This document shows positions 14,101-24,918 of a stretch of 64,000 bases of DNA, one piece after another. Source of the DNA: Acanthaster planci (taxonomy: Eukaryota > Echinodermata > Asteroidea > Valvatida > Acanthasteridae); NCBI RefSeq assembly GCF_001949145.1, contig NW_019091453.1:719554-783553 (forward strand), in the 5' to 3' direction. Both the position numbers and the translations under genes were made by a program. Below the pieces are notes generated by a model, which was given only the letters and a program-made list of their open reading frames with translations, made no database searches and was not told the DNA's origin. The first letter of the stretch is position 1, and each line of letters begins with the position of its first letter.

Positions 14101-17100
14101 GGCTGATGTCTGTTGATCCGAATCGACTCCAAGAAATCATTGGTTGCTCCAACATAATCCTGAAACAGATGAAACAGTTCATGAACTGATCCAGGAATGC
14201 CTCTGCTGAATATCCGTCTCAGTAATTGTAATAACTTTGCCAATAGAGGCAAAGGGCACTTTAGCTTGCTGTCATTTAACAATGCATATCCTCTGACAAG
14301 TGGACAAATTTCACGAATGCCCACAGCCTAATTACTGAATGGACATTAAAATATTTTTGTCTTGACTGAAGATGCCACAGTGTGTAAATACTTAATACAA
14401 TAAAAAAAAAAAAAACACTTTAAAAAAATCCACCTTTGCATCAGTGATTTACCATAATATACTCACTGAGTTACTTAAGAGAAAAAAAAAAGACTTTGCA
14501 AAATTTCTTGCAGAGAAACTGGTTAGGAGCCAGTAAGGCTAAATCCAAACCTCTCTCTGTGCTCTCCAATCGCCAGGTACTTTGTAAATTTGTCTTTCTA
14601 GAGGCTCACACAACGCATCCTTTAAATTGTGTTAACATTGTTACAAACAATACACACTATCTGGCACTGTAGTCGTTAGCCATTTCTTAGTTGGGTTTTA
14701 CTTGTAAATTTCACCTCTTCTCTGAAGTAGACTGTGGCCCTATGTGCATACAGCTTGGCAGATGGCTTGAGGGCAATAGCTTTGGTCATATCTGACATGG
14801 CTTCCTTATGCATTCCAAGGGCAGAGTAAACCTGAGCGGACAAGAAATGCAAAGTGAACATGCTTGATAATGCAAAGTGAACATGCTTGATAATGCTTGG
14901 TGCGTCATGGTAAGTCATGTAAGTCCATTGCAAGTAATTCAGTCTTAAGCCACACCACAAGCTATTTAACTAAACTGTGACAAATGCAGTCCCTTGTCAC
15001 CAATCACCCTGTCACTTTAACAGGACTGGTCTTGTGACAGGAGTTGTGACTTGACTTGTAGCTGGACTTGTGATGGATTCAGCTACAACACACTGCTCAC
15101 GTACAGTGTTTAGTAACCTCCTTTCGGGCCTGAATGTTGGTACTGGATGTATGCACTTGATACCAGTATGCCGATTTCTTGTGACCATATGATGGGCTGA
15201 CGGGAACACTATTGGGTCACTGGGCAGAGAATCATTTGTTTCTTGGATGCTGCTGCTCATTTCGTGCGAAAAGGACAAACTGGCCACCTTCTCTTAGCGT
15301 GGTAGAGAAGGGTCGTGATGACAGACGAGCATCTGGTCTTCACTTTCTGAGGGGCTGTTTGTTTTACGCAGATCCAGATAACAATCAGCGATCCGACATT
15401 GATTCAATGACACCAGAAGCCGCCAAGTAGATGGTGTGAACCAGCTTTGGGGATCACTGATCGAGATTCGGATCCATGTAAAACAGGCCGGCCCTGAGTG
15501 CTGAAGAAGTGGGGTGCTCCAGATTTCACCAAGTTTCAACGTGAAACTAGCAGGTATAGGGGTAGTAGATTTTCAAGGAAAACTGGGCTGTGCTGGAATA
15601 AGATAAAAAGGGCATCCACAGTAAGTTACAAGACAGTGATTCAGCTGACTTCCCTGAAGGATGTCGGGAGTTTTAGGGGGTATCTGAGGATGCATCCCAA
15701 TCGATTGCCTAAGGCTAAAGCTATGTCTTCACTCCATTGGAAATATGCAGAGGCGTACTGACAACAGACATAGCTGTAGTTCTGGAAACCCATTTCAGAC
15801 ACAGCCGGAGAGCAGATCGTGTGACATCAGACAGGAATATGGGGGTCAAGGGTCACAGAGACCCAATCCAGTGGGAACACACTTCTTTGCCATAATACAC
15901 ATTTCCCAATGTCCGTGTGTATTCAGAGGATATTTTAACCACAGTGCATATTGTTGGGAAGTGTGAAATGGGAGAGGAGGGATGATTTGGTGGTGACTTA
16001 AGAGTACAGGGTCAAGGGGTCAAGGGTCAATGGGACCGCTCACCTCTGCTCGTCTTTCCCATCCTTCTTCTGCACTAGGCAGGAGCTCGATGGCCTTGTT
16101 GAAATCCTGAAGAGCCAATTCGGCATTCACTGGAAACTGAAAAAAAAACCAACAAATAAGGGTTTTGTGTGCCAATCGGTTTAATTGTATTGTTACAAAA
16201 ATTCCCAGCACCAGTGCCCTAGTGAGCATCTTCATGTCATTTAAAACTCGCACAGTCACCAGATGCAAAGTATCATACACGATTGTTTCAATGAGGCCTG
16301 TTTACATAGTGCACTCAATTACAACGCAAAACCAAAACTTTCATTCAAGTGCACAACGATGAGACATGTAGAGAAAAAAGCATCAAAGCCTCCAAACACC
16401 ACATTTTCCAAAACTTCCTTAACACTGACAGAGTTGGCTTAATCACGACCAAACTTTTACATGAGCGAGACCCTCCAAAGGAAGTGTAAAGCCATGTCCT
16501 ACCCGCACACCCTTCTTAGCATATGCTGCACCTCTAGTGTGGTAGGCTCCTACAAGATCTGGGTGCTCCTTCACAACTTCATTTATGTGCATAATGGCAT
16601 CATCATAATGGCCCGTGTTGAGAAGGACGACACCATAAGCTGATTGGAGAAAATTGACACAGACGTACGATGTTTAAAAAGTCCTACACAATCCAACAAA
16701 ATGCTCAAATATGAAACCCTCTTTGATGTAATACAAAAGACTGCAACAATCAATCTTTTGCTCAAAACTCAGATTAAGGCTATCCACTCCGAGCGGGAAC
16801 AAAAGAGGGTGTGTTTTAAATGAAAATGATGGTCCTTTGGTAGGAACTTATAGTGTAGGCTTGCAAGTTTATGCCTGTTTGTCGTGGGGCCTGCTGAGTA
16901 CGCGCTACAAATTTATGCTTGAATGTATAGTCTTTGCGTGCGCACTGAACACATGCAGGAACCCTGATGGAAAACCTCTCACCAGCCTGTCTTTCTATCG
17001 CCGGTGAGGGCGCACTTCAACTCAGGGCGGATTAACTAATCAACAAAAGGCTTCAAATGATTTTACTTACTGGCAATTGAAACTCCCACCCTGAATGTTA

Positions 17101-20100
17101 ATGAGTTCATAACTCATTTAATACACATAAATCTATAAAAAATGAAGGCAAGAAATACATACCAGAGGCTTTGTAAAGGGTCAAAGAAAATATTGCTCAC
17201 CAACGTATACATCATGACTCACCTAGCTTGTGGTCCACTTTTCTGTTACCTGTGGCAAAAGGGACAAGTCCCTTTTCTACCATTGCAAGGGAATAGGTCT
17301 GAAATGAGAACATGTTAGGCTCAGGTAATGGATGTTTTGTCTTCTCCCAAAAGGATGGAAAAATCGGAAATACATCTAACGTCCGCTTTACTTTCAAACA
17401 AACAGACACGACAGGGAGGACACAAGGCTTCGGCTCCAAGGTCTGAAAAATTGTAAAAGACGGCATGCATGCATGGGTGCTCATGCACATGTGCACATCT
17501 GCACGACAAGAAGATTAGAAAGTTTTAACTGTCATACAAATGGTCAAGAATAGATCTAAGGAAATGACTAACTCTCCTCGATCAGAAATTATGAAAACAG
17601 CGCCATGATTCAAGGTTGTATGGATGAAACTGTACCCAAAAAAATTGAGTCAGAAAAAGATCGGAGATGAATGGGTTTACATATAAAATGACTGCTACTC
17701 TATACTTGCACACAGAGAACATGATTCATCACACTGTTCTGGCCTACAATAACAATCACAAAAAACTAATTTGAAAGGAAAAGTAGATTGAAAAAAAACC
17801 ACCCAGATTGTATGGTATAATACGTCATGACATTAAACACAGGTGTTTTATTTGAGAATTTTTTCCCGACCTTTTAGGATGCAACTGAAGCATAACAGTA
17901 ACATTTTATGGCTTTCACATGAATCACAGTTGGGATGTACACAGCCCAGCACGCTTTGTCAGTAATAAAGTTTGTGTGCTACCCTTTCCCTATCTCTGGG
18001 TTCTAGCCTAGTATGGTCAGTTTTGCCTTTTGCGGACCATGGTCAGTTTTGCCTATTGCTACCCTCACTGGCTGCTTTTACATCCTAATTTCATCCGACT
18101 GCCATTCTCACATTAAAATTCCAATTGATAAAAATTACAATTTCTTTGTGAATTCAGTCAAATGGTTCCACAAATGCCAAATGCATCCCTGAATTGACAA
18201 GTAACTGGCAGATTTAATCAAATATCTTTTCTCTTGCAATCCTCATCTCTCTTTTTTTTAACACACATCTTACTTACTGAAACAACAGCTTTTACAAACT
18301 CAACACTGTGGAACTGTAAACTCAAAACAATGCTACATGAACAACAACTTCCTCTGGTGTGCCATACTCAACAGCAAGAATGATTTATCTCAGAAGTGGC
18401 TCAAAATTACCTCCACAATTTTGGGGTTGTTAGTCTCCTCAACCCAGGATGCTGCCATCTTAGCGCAGGCCCCAGGAACCATACGGGCATCTCCTGATTC
18501 TGTGGATAGCAAATGACAAGGAGTCAAGGATACAGACACTTGCATGAGATACATGTAGCAAGAGGTTGGAGGTCTGAATCCCAGTCATCTTCCTGAGAAC
18601 TTTCTTCATCAGTAAGTCGTGTACAGCCTACACTGCAAATAGCTTATAGCATTTACAAATGACTAAAATGGCTGCATCCAGATGGACTCCTCTTTATATT
18701 TCTTGGCACTGATTAACGGACAACTAGGAGAATCAAGTTTTTAATCCAACTGCTTTAAAAGTGCAACTCTGGTTTTAATTTTGAGTGGACAATGTTAGAG
18801 TAAAACTCCCTCTCTAATCCAAATGAAGCTTTTCAATTTATGTGGATATTTGGGAGATTGTGTTAATAATGGAAAGATCAATGAAATTGGTTTGTCTTCC
18901 ATCTGTACCCTGAATTTCACTGCTGAAAGAACAGTTATAATTTGATGAATTACATGCACCTGTATATGTGGACTGTTGCCAGAAGCAACTTCCACCTTCT
19001 TTATGTATTTCAAAAGGTCAAATGTATCACGTATATAACAGACTCAAAAACTACTTCTAATACACTTTACATGGAACTGCACCAACGACGTCACTCTGCA
19101 TGAATTGATTCTCTTGGTTTAAAAATGTGAAATAGTCATAACAAATTCCAATCATCTACCGGTACAAAACAGATAAACCCTGAGGCCTATTGGTTTCATC
19201 TGCCTCTCCTTTCCAAGCCAACGTTAAAACCACTCCCAGCAAAATTGTTAAAACTGATGCCCCTGATGCTATCTGGGCCCAAGTTTCCACTGTACCCAAC
19301 TAACTGAGGAAATTATTCAACATATAGATCTCTTTCATAGGATGCCATCATCAAAGGCAAATTACAACTGTGTATACAACACCAGCAGGTGCATCTGCAT
19401 GCAGTGTGGAAATATTCTATACATGCATGCATGTTACTCCACATACAGGTGTCTTCAAAATACGGCGCAGCTGACGTACATGACAAACATGATTTATTTA
19501 AAAAGGGCAGGTTTATAAATTTGGCAATCCTAGAAATAGTCATTTGCCACTTACAAGACTAAAGTATACTGTACAAAAACCACTGCACCTGAGAGAGTTT
19601 AATTTCGAAAATGTCATAAAAACAGATTTGTGCCTCCACTGCTTGACAATGCTCTTCAAAAGCCAGAGGCCACATAATCGACTGGCATGTGATTCAATTC
19701 TCACTCAGACAATGAAGTGGTTTTTCCTGTCTCACTTTTTATGACTAGCTTATCACAATGCGCAGCGCCGGTACATGTGATGTAGTTAAAATTGCACTGT
19801 ATAACAATTACAGAATGCAAACATACAGAGAAGGCTCCAGGCCATGTCAGGTCGAGAAAATAAAAATGGTTCCACTTGGCTGCCGTCAAAAGTTGGGCAC
19901 GCTGTGAGTAACAAATACAATCGCACACCAAAAAAAAACACTCTCTAATCCTTGACAACTCACTAGGTTTTAGAGGGCATCCTTTGAAACTTGAAGCACA
20001 AAGGACGAGTCATTGTGTTCCTGCAAAGCTGTGGATTTGGGGGAGTTTCGGGACTTTTCCCAGCAAAAATAAGCAAGATGTTACATGTGCAGACAAATCC

Positions 20101-23100
20101 GACGACCAAAATTAGAAGCCATTACTATGGGGCCATCCTGTTTGCATGCAGGTGATGCGTACGTGAAATTTCTCCTTGACCAATAGGCAGTAGTCAATTA
20201 CCGAAGTGCACGCACGCTCTGGTTGAGACAAATGCGTGAGAGTAAATGGCCCCTCGGAATGGCATCTCGTGGGATTTGTCTACAGACAATATTCAGTCTA
20301 ACATACATAGTAGTATGTACGTGTAACGTAAACAATATACATCACCATTTTGTTCAGCGCATTGAGTCATTGCCTTCTAAATGTGTCTTATCTGGTAAGG
20401 CAGAACAAAAAATAGCTTTCTGGTGGGCCTACAATAAAAAAAGGGTTGGTAGGTAGATAAAATCTATTCTGCTTTAAATCTGTTCTGCATGATCTTTTAG
20501 TTGGGGCTAACAACTAGTCAATTTTTGAATAGGGGAAAATGTTTGAGGGAAAAAAAGAACTGCTACAGATTTGGAGTGTTTATTCCAAGCCCTATAAATT
20601 AACCCTTAACCTCCAAGATCCTTCAAAATCCATCAGGAAGTTTGAGAGGAATGGCAGAATTAACAAACGCTACGCTGTGATCTTTTGTTGGGGGGAGCTA
20701 AGAAACGTTTGATCATAAAGGACTTTCACAAAAATCCCATGCATACGAAGAAAGTAAAAACCTGCTGCGTCTCTGTGCAATGGGAAGAAACTTTGGCATA
20801 CATATCAATCTCTCCCAATCTCACAATGCAAGCAATGACCTCTTGGTGAGTGTTATGCTCCAACAATAGATTCCAGCTAAAGTAATGCAGTTGGTGAGCC
20901 AAACTACAGTCATCATATTTCAATCAAACTTTCTCCAGTTTTTACTGCTCAAAACCCAAAGATTTAATCTAAAATACACCGACCAGGCATTTTGTTTATT
21001 ACACAAAACAATATTAGGACTTTGCGAGCATGTGTTGCCAATGTGTGTCACAGCTGAGCCAACCCAACTGCAGCAGCATACATGTAGTGTGCACCGTGCC
21101 AATAGACTGCATTAATAAGTCAGCCATCTTGAATTGAAAGTGAGGTTAACTTTTCATTTTTGGGGAACCTGAGAGTAAATTAACAACAACAAAACAGAAG
21201 TTCATTATAATTTACAAATTAATGTGAGTTTTACATTTGAATAATTTAAAATTTGTGATGTTTTAAGCCAAATTAAAAAAAACGAAAAAAAGGTTAGGAA
21301 CCCAAAAATGTCTGACACCAAACCATTTACCAGTTTACACTGAGTGTGACAGACTCAGGGAAGTTGACCAAAATTGGCTTCCAAATGAATTAGGTCTATA
21401 GCTTGGATTGATTGTACCACTGGGGCGTAAGGCCTGCACACTGTACTGCAAATCACTTCTTTCCATGAACATACCACATGCTTGGACAAGCTCCCCAATG
21501 GTGACAGTTTCCATGATATGCGGGGTGACGCTCAACCCACAATGAGCACAGCTACTCTCCTTGTAGTCAGCTACACCCGGATTGCTCAACTGGTTCAGTT
21601 CTGGGGAGCCTGCTCCACCAAGTCTCTGCTGAATTACACAAGAGGGTTGAACTTTGAAATTCCAAACTAAGCACAGGTCTGCAACTCAACTTACAGGTTA
21701 ATCAAAAGGGTAAATTTACATGACTTCTTTGAAATTTCTGGTGTATTTAGAAATCCGTAGAACAGATAACATTTGTTTTTATCTATATTAATGAAAATCT
21801 GCAAAACTTTTTTTCAGTTTGAAAAGACCCTAAAATAATTTTTAAACTTACAGGACATATTTTCTGCTGCTAAAAACTGCTGCTCCCCTGTATGTTAACT
21901 ATTAATGGACTGGAAATTTGGAACTAAGAAACTTTTCCAGTTTTGTAGTTCATGATTCCCTACGGATGTTTGGATATCACAGAGGCAAGTTCCCACCATG
22001 CTACCTCCTACCCATAAAACTGTGGGGCTCATCATTCCACCTCCCAGAGAGGCAAAAAGATGTGCCAAAGTTCTAGGGATAGCCTGCCACCCGGTAAATA
22101 AAGCCAATAACAAAATACAATTATGAGAGTATTACTGCATGTACTGCTACAAGTGCTGGACTTCAGAAACAATCCCAGAAGTTGTGAGTATCCCTAAATC
22201 TATGGGGCTCATAGTTAACTTCTCCAGTGTCAAGAGAGGCGATGGATGAACCTCATGAATTCTAGAATCCCATATGATCCGACATTGTATTTTTCAAAGA
22301 GCCCACAAGTTCCCGCCACCTTTCATATTCCTTAAATATATGATTTGAAAACCACCAAGAAGTATATATCTAATGAAGAATACTAATTTAGGAGTGAAAA
22401 CTAGTATTTCAAGTTTTGTTTGAAAATACTTTGAACATTTTCTGTTCAAGTATGGAAGTAAGAAATCTCCTAGCCCCACTAGTGTGGCACGGATTCTCAC
22501 TCCAGATCCATCCTTAGCCACACATCCGTATGCGCAATTTCGTGTTGGCGTACTGAACATTTTCGGTGCACCCACTAATCATCGTAGGTGCAATTTCTTT
22601 TGCACACGAACATGATCCTTGATCTTTCCGCTTTCTAAAAACCATTTAATGATTTCACTCACGTTATTCAGATATTTTCCAGTCTTTTTGCCAAAATCCA
22701 TTCGATCTAACAGGCTCGCTCTCTCAGTCGCCATCTTTAAAATAAGATTGTTGAACAATACGTCACTTGACCTCTCAGCGTCTTGACGGCTCTTCCATGT
22801 CAAGACATATGGTCAAGTGACGTATTGTTCAACAGTCTTATTTTAAAGATGGTGATTGAAAGAGCGAGCCCGTTAGATTGAATAGATAAAGGCAAAAAGA
22901 CTGGAAAATACTTGAATAACGTGAGTGAAATCATTAAATAAATGGTTTTTAGAAAACGGAAAGGTCAAGGATCATGTTCGTGTGCAAAAGAAATTGCGCC
23001 CACGATGATATGTGGGTGCACCGAAAATGTTCAGTACGCCGAAACGAAATTGCGCAAACGGATGTGTGGTTAAGGACGGATCGGGAGTGAGAGTCCGTGC

Positions 23101-23413
23101 CACACTAGTGGGGCTAGAAATCTCCATGGTCATAGCTACAAACAAGATCATAGTGGCCGGATATATGGAAATCCTTCCAAACCTGTCTTTGTAAAGACTG
23201 TTCTTGGAGGACCCTGTCTAGTATTTCTTTTGGAATACCATGGAGCAACGACAGTTTATGAGTTGTCTGCGGTGAGCTGCATTGACTTCTGTCGCTCATC
23301 TGGTAATGGACGTTCACCATGTCCACGTTCACTCGCACGTTCTCCCTCACAGCCAAGACGACGACAGCAAACAGGCTGCTAAAGCACCAAACAACTTGGA
23401 ACATCCCTGCCAT
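5066..23413 (-). CDS. TTC13: Tetratricopeptide repeat protein 13, complete 19-exon gene
   Basis: Rebuilt by joining exons with consensus splice sites and matching phase; total 2679 nt, 892 aa plus stop, against about 860 aa for human TTC13. Order: signal peptide (residues 1-23), a short divergent Cys-containing region, TPR repeats (about 184-462), then the conserved TTC13 C-terminal domain (landmarks SRYLHAHLDT, RDMFDIAVKWRR, DPDQPVLW, GFNNHMNLLRGQV, YYFYNLMPLSRGSS, PTLRTMLEVLN). The protein has no established enzymatic role; the signal peptide suggests entry to the secretory pathway and the TPRs suggest protein binding. The gene is head to head with MOCS1. Exon coordinates are in the three sub-entries. 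The start at 23413 is the first ATG of a frame beginning with a hydrophobic leader. Confidence 0.93.
8159..8759. mobile_element. Non-autonomous piggyBac-like element with TTAA target sites
   Basis: A perfect 16-bp terminal inverted repeat, CCACTTCCTGCCGGGG at 8163-8178 and its complement at 8740-8755, is flanked on both sides by TTAA (8159-8162 and 8756-8759). TTAA duplication is the hallmark of piggyBac transposases. The ~590-bp interior has no transposase frame, so it would need a transposase from elsewhere. It sits in TTC13 intron 14. Confidence 0.75.
10042..10180 (+). repeat. GAGTC/ACTTGAGTC-rich dispersed repeat, copy 1
   Basis: After AGTTGTAACGAGTC the sequence contains many overlapping copies of ACTTGAGTC, GAGTCAAGTC and GAGTTGAGTC. 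A related copy in the opposite orientation lies at 35210-35372. Located in TTC13 intron 13. No coding frame. Confidence 0.7.
12400..16639 (-). CDS. TTC13: TTC13 exons 5-11 (TPR array)
   Basis: Exon 5 16511-16639 (GHYDDAIMHINEVVKEHPDL). Exon 6 16044-16129 (NAELALQDFNKAIELLPSAE). Exon 7 14715-14831 (LGMHKEAMSDMTKAIALKPS). Exon 8 14049-14159 (YVGATNDFLESIRINRHQPE). Exon 9 13713-13795 (DAIKYYNEALKLNTHFVD). Exon 10 13085-13226 (LGNFDKALEKFNAALLINPN). Exon 11 12400-12568 (NNVCQYMKGLSYAALGQFYQ). Most exons supply one helix-turn-helix repeat with the typical A, L, Y/F and P positions. The exon 8 donor is GC rather than GT. Exon 6 uses an acceptor after TTTCCAG, chosen because it alone restores the NAELAL frame. 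Exon-exon phases all agree. Confidence 0.93.
14047..14048 (-). other. TTC13: Non-canonical GC 5' splice site (TTC13 intron 8)
   Basis: On the minus strand exon 8 ends ATC AAG and the intron begins GCAAGT. The next exon opens after TTTTCAG with GAT GCT ATA AAG, so GKIK joins DAIKYY in frame, as in the family. No GT nearby would keep the frame. The flanks (AAG before, AAGT after) are the strong consensus usually seen with GC-AG introns. Confidence 0.88.
14848..14893. repeat. Two-copy 23-bp tandem duplication
   Basis: The unit beginning TGCAAAGTGAACATGCTTGA occurs twice head to tail (14848-14870 and 14871-14893) without a mismatch, so it is probably recent. It lies just upstream of the TTC13 exon 7 acceptor, in intron 6. 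Confidence 0.9.
17223..23413 (-). CDS. TTC13: TTC13 exons 1-4 (signal peptide and N-terminal region)
   Basis: Exon 1 23183-23413 (Met start, hydrophobic run FSSLFAVVVLAV, ends QRQ, phase 0; donor GTTTGG is weak). Exon 2 21475-21628, with a CAHC motif. Exon 3 18411-18499. Exon 4 17223-17298, containing PFATGN, which matches the vertebrate PFATDN just before the TPRs. Phases run 0, 1, 0, 1 and all agree. Exons 1-3 are weakly conserved, so exon 1 is the least certain join. Introns here are the largest in the gene. Intron 1 holds the inverted duplication at 22471-23118. Intron 2 (18500-21474) shows only AT-rich sequence with no exon or repeat I can name. Confidence 0.78.
22471..23118. repeat. Large inverted duplication (~300-bp arms) in TTC13 intron 1
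   Basis: The left arm (22471-22772) and right arm (22811-23118) are reverse complements with scattered mismatches, separated by about 38 bp. Both arms contain the block from GGTCAAGTGACGTATTGTTC near the centre to CCCCACTAGTGTGG at the outer ends. Read outward, each arm starts with a CRE-like TGACGT, then ATTTTAAAGATGG. In the left arm this opens a 51-codon frame (Met at 22733) followed internally by a donor-like AAC/GTGAGTG; in the right arm the same frame is broken by a stop at codon 11. I do not recognise the encoded peptide. Confidence 0.88.
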
Positions 23414-24918
23414 ACTTCATTCAGACTCATGTCAAAAACCCGAAACTTTAGACTGGGCCTAGTTGGTTAGTCAACAACATTTCTCTATGTCAAGTCCCTC
23501 CATCACGTCCACGGTCGACAAATGTGCACCTGCCTGGCTAACCGCGCTGACAGTGCGAATCAAAGATTGTATAGCGCCGCGCAGCGGCGAAAGATGGGGA
23601 ACTTCACCAAGAATACACGTAAAACGTTGTTATCACATAGGCGCCATTCTGGTTGAACTACGACTGCGCAGTGCATGTTAATGCGCAGGCGCCACGATAG
23701 GCACGCACACACACATGAGGAAGCGACTTAATACTAGCCCGTGAAACCTGGTGCGCTACTTTTTTTCAGTAGCTGGGATGACAAATGATTCATGAAGAGG
23801 GGACCACACCATGAACGTTCACACTCGAATGGCGCCTATGGCGATAACACCTTTATGGCCGAATTACCCATCCTGCGCCGCAACGCAGCGCTATATAATC
23901 TTTGTCGTGCATCATGCACGCGCGCCGGTGCCTGACGTGTGTAGTTGAGTCCAAAGCCGGTACCCTGTCCCTTTTACAAATTATGATAGGATGACTGCAT
24001 GTGAGTACCTGAATACAACCATTTCTAAAATTGCGGCTATCGTAGCAACAGCGGATTTTAGTCTCAAACTCTAAAACTTGCCCCTCCCCCTCCCTACGGA
24101 AAAAAAACAGGGGAGGGGAGGGAAAGCAAAGGGAGATAAACAGCAAAAAGTGATGACTGGGGGTGAAAATCCCCAATTTTCATTAAAAAACCTCAGTGCT
24201 CAGTTTTCGACTCCCCACGGGAAAAAACTGCGCCCGTCTGCTCCACACTATCAAATCTAATTGAAAGCATGCCACAGTTTGACGTCTGCACACGGTCGTC
24301 TATTTAAATGCTTGCAAAAGCCATTGCTGTAAGGCCTTCCTTCTACCCTGAGCCTCTGATACGAACTTAACTGCATTTTCAAGGAGGCCACCTCTTTCTG
24401 TCTTTGGCTAATTTGACGTGAAATGAAGTCCCACTAAGCTTTATTACTAGCCGTTGTCAAAAATAGTACTCCAAAAAGTGACTGAAGTGAGAATAAAGTC
24501 TGCAACTGGATATTTGTAAGCTTGCAACCCCTAAATAATGTTGGTAAGAAGTGTAAAGCACTGTTGTGTATGTTATTAACCAAGAGATAGAAACATTTAT
24601 TTTTGTTTAGTTCAAACATGATGCACAGAAATACATGCAGCTTCAAACTAGAACGAACCACGCAGCGACGAAGCCGAACTTTGGAAAACGCCAGTGAACA
24701 TGCGCCGTCTGGGCTTTGGCTTATCTCGCTAGCTAGCCAGCGTCTGATTGTTCCGAAATTGATCGAAAGTATGCGTTTCATCCGTGCTGCTCCCACGTCA
24801 AGGTTATCGTATCGTGGATCAAACTGTGAAAAGTTGTCTGATGTGCAAGCCTCTTGCTGACTGCAGAGACGAACGTTAATCTGGCTCTCACTGGTTGATC
24901 CTGTGCCAGCCCAGGGTC
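23414..24918. promoter_or_regulatory. Head-to-head intergenic region shared by TTC13 and MOCS1
   Basis: Only about 1.5 kb separates the TTC13 start codon (minus, 23413) from the MOCS1 start codon (plus, 24919), so the promoters of both genes must lie in or near it. The stretch is more CpG-rich than its surroundings around 23520-23700 and 23830-23960, where an inverted repeat lies. No clear TATA box is visible. A plus-strand frame from the ATG at 24618 to 24860 (81 codons) precedes the MOCS1 start and would be an upstream ORF if the mRNA begins that far out. A GC-rich hairpin (CCCCTCCCCCTCCC against GGGGAGGGGAGGG) is at about 24079-24122. Confidence 0.65.
23561..23904. repeat. Inverted repeat (~90-bp arms) in the TTC13/MOCS1 promoter region
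   Basis: The left arm 23561-23658 (CAAAGATTGTATAGCGCCGC ... TAGGCGCCATTC) pairs with the right arm 23817-23904 (GAATGGCGCCTATGGCGATA ... GCGCTATATAATCTTTG). The arms are diverged but clearly related, around a ~160-bp loop. The arms contain GGCGCCATT blocks. This may be a MITE; no obvious target-site duplication was found. Confidence 0.8.

Noticed and set aside
24895-24918. Upstream start of MOCS1
   Set aside because: The codon at 24895 is TTG; the first real ATG in frame is at 24919.
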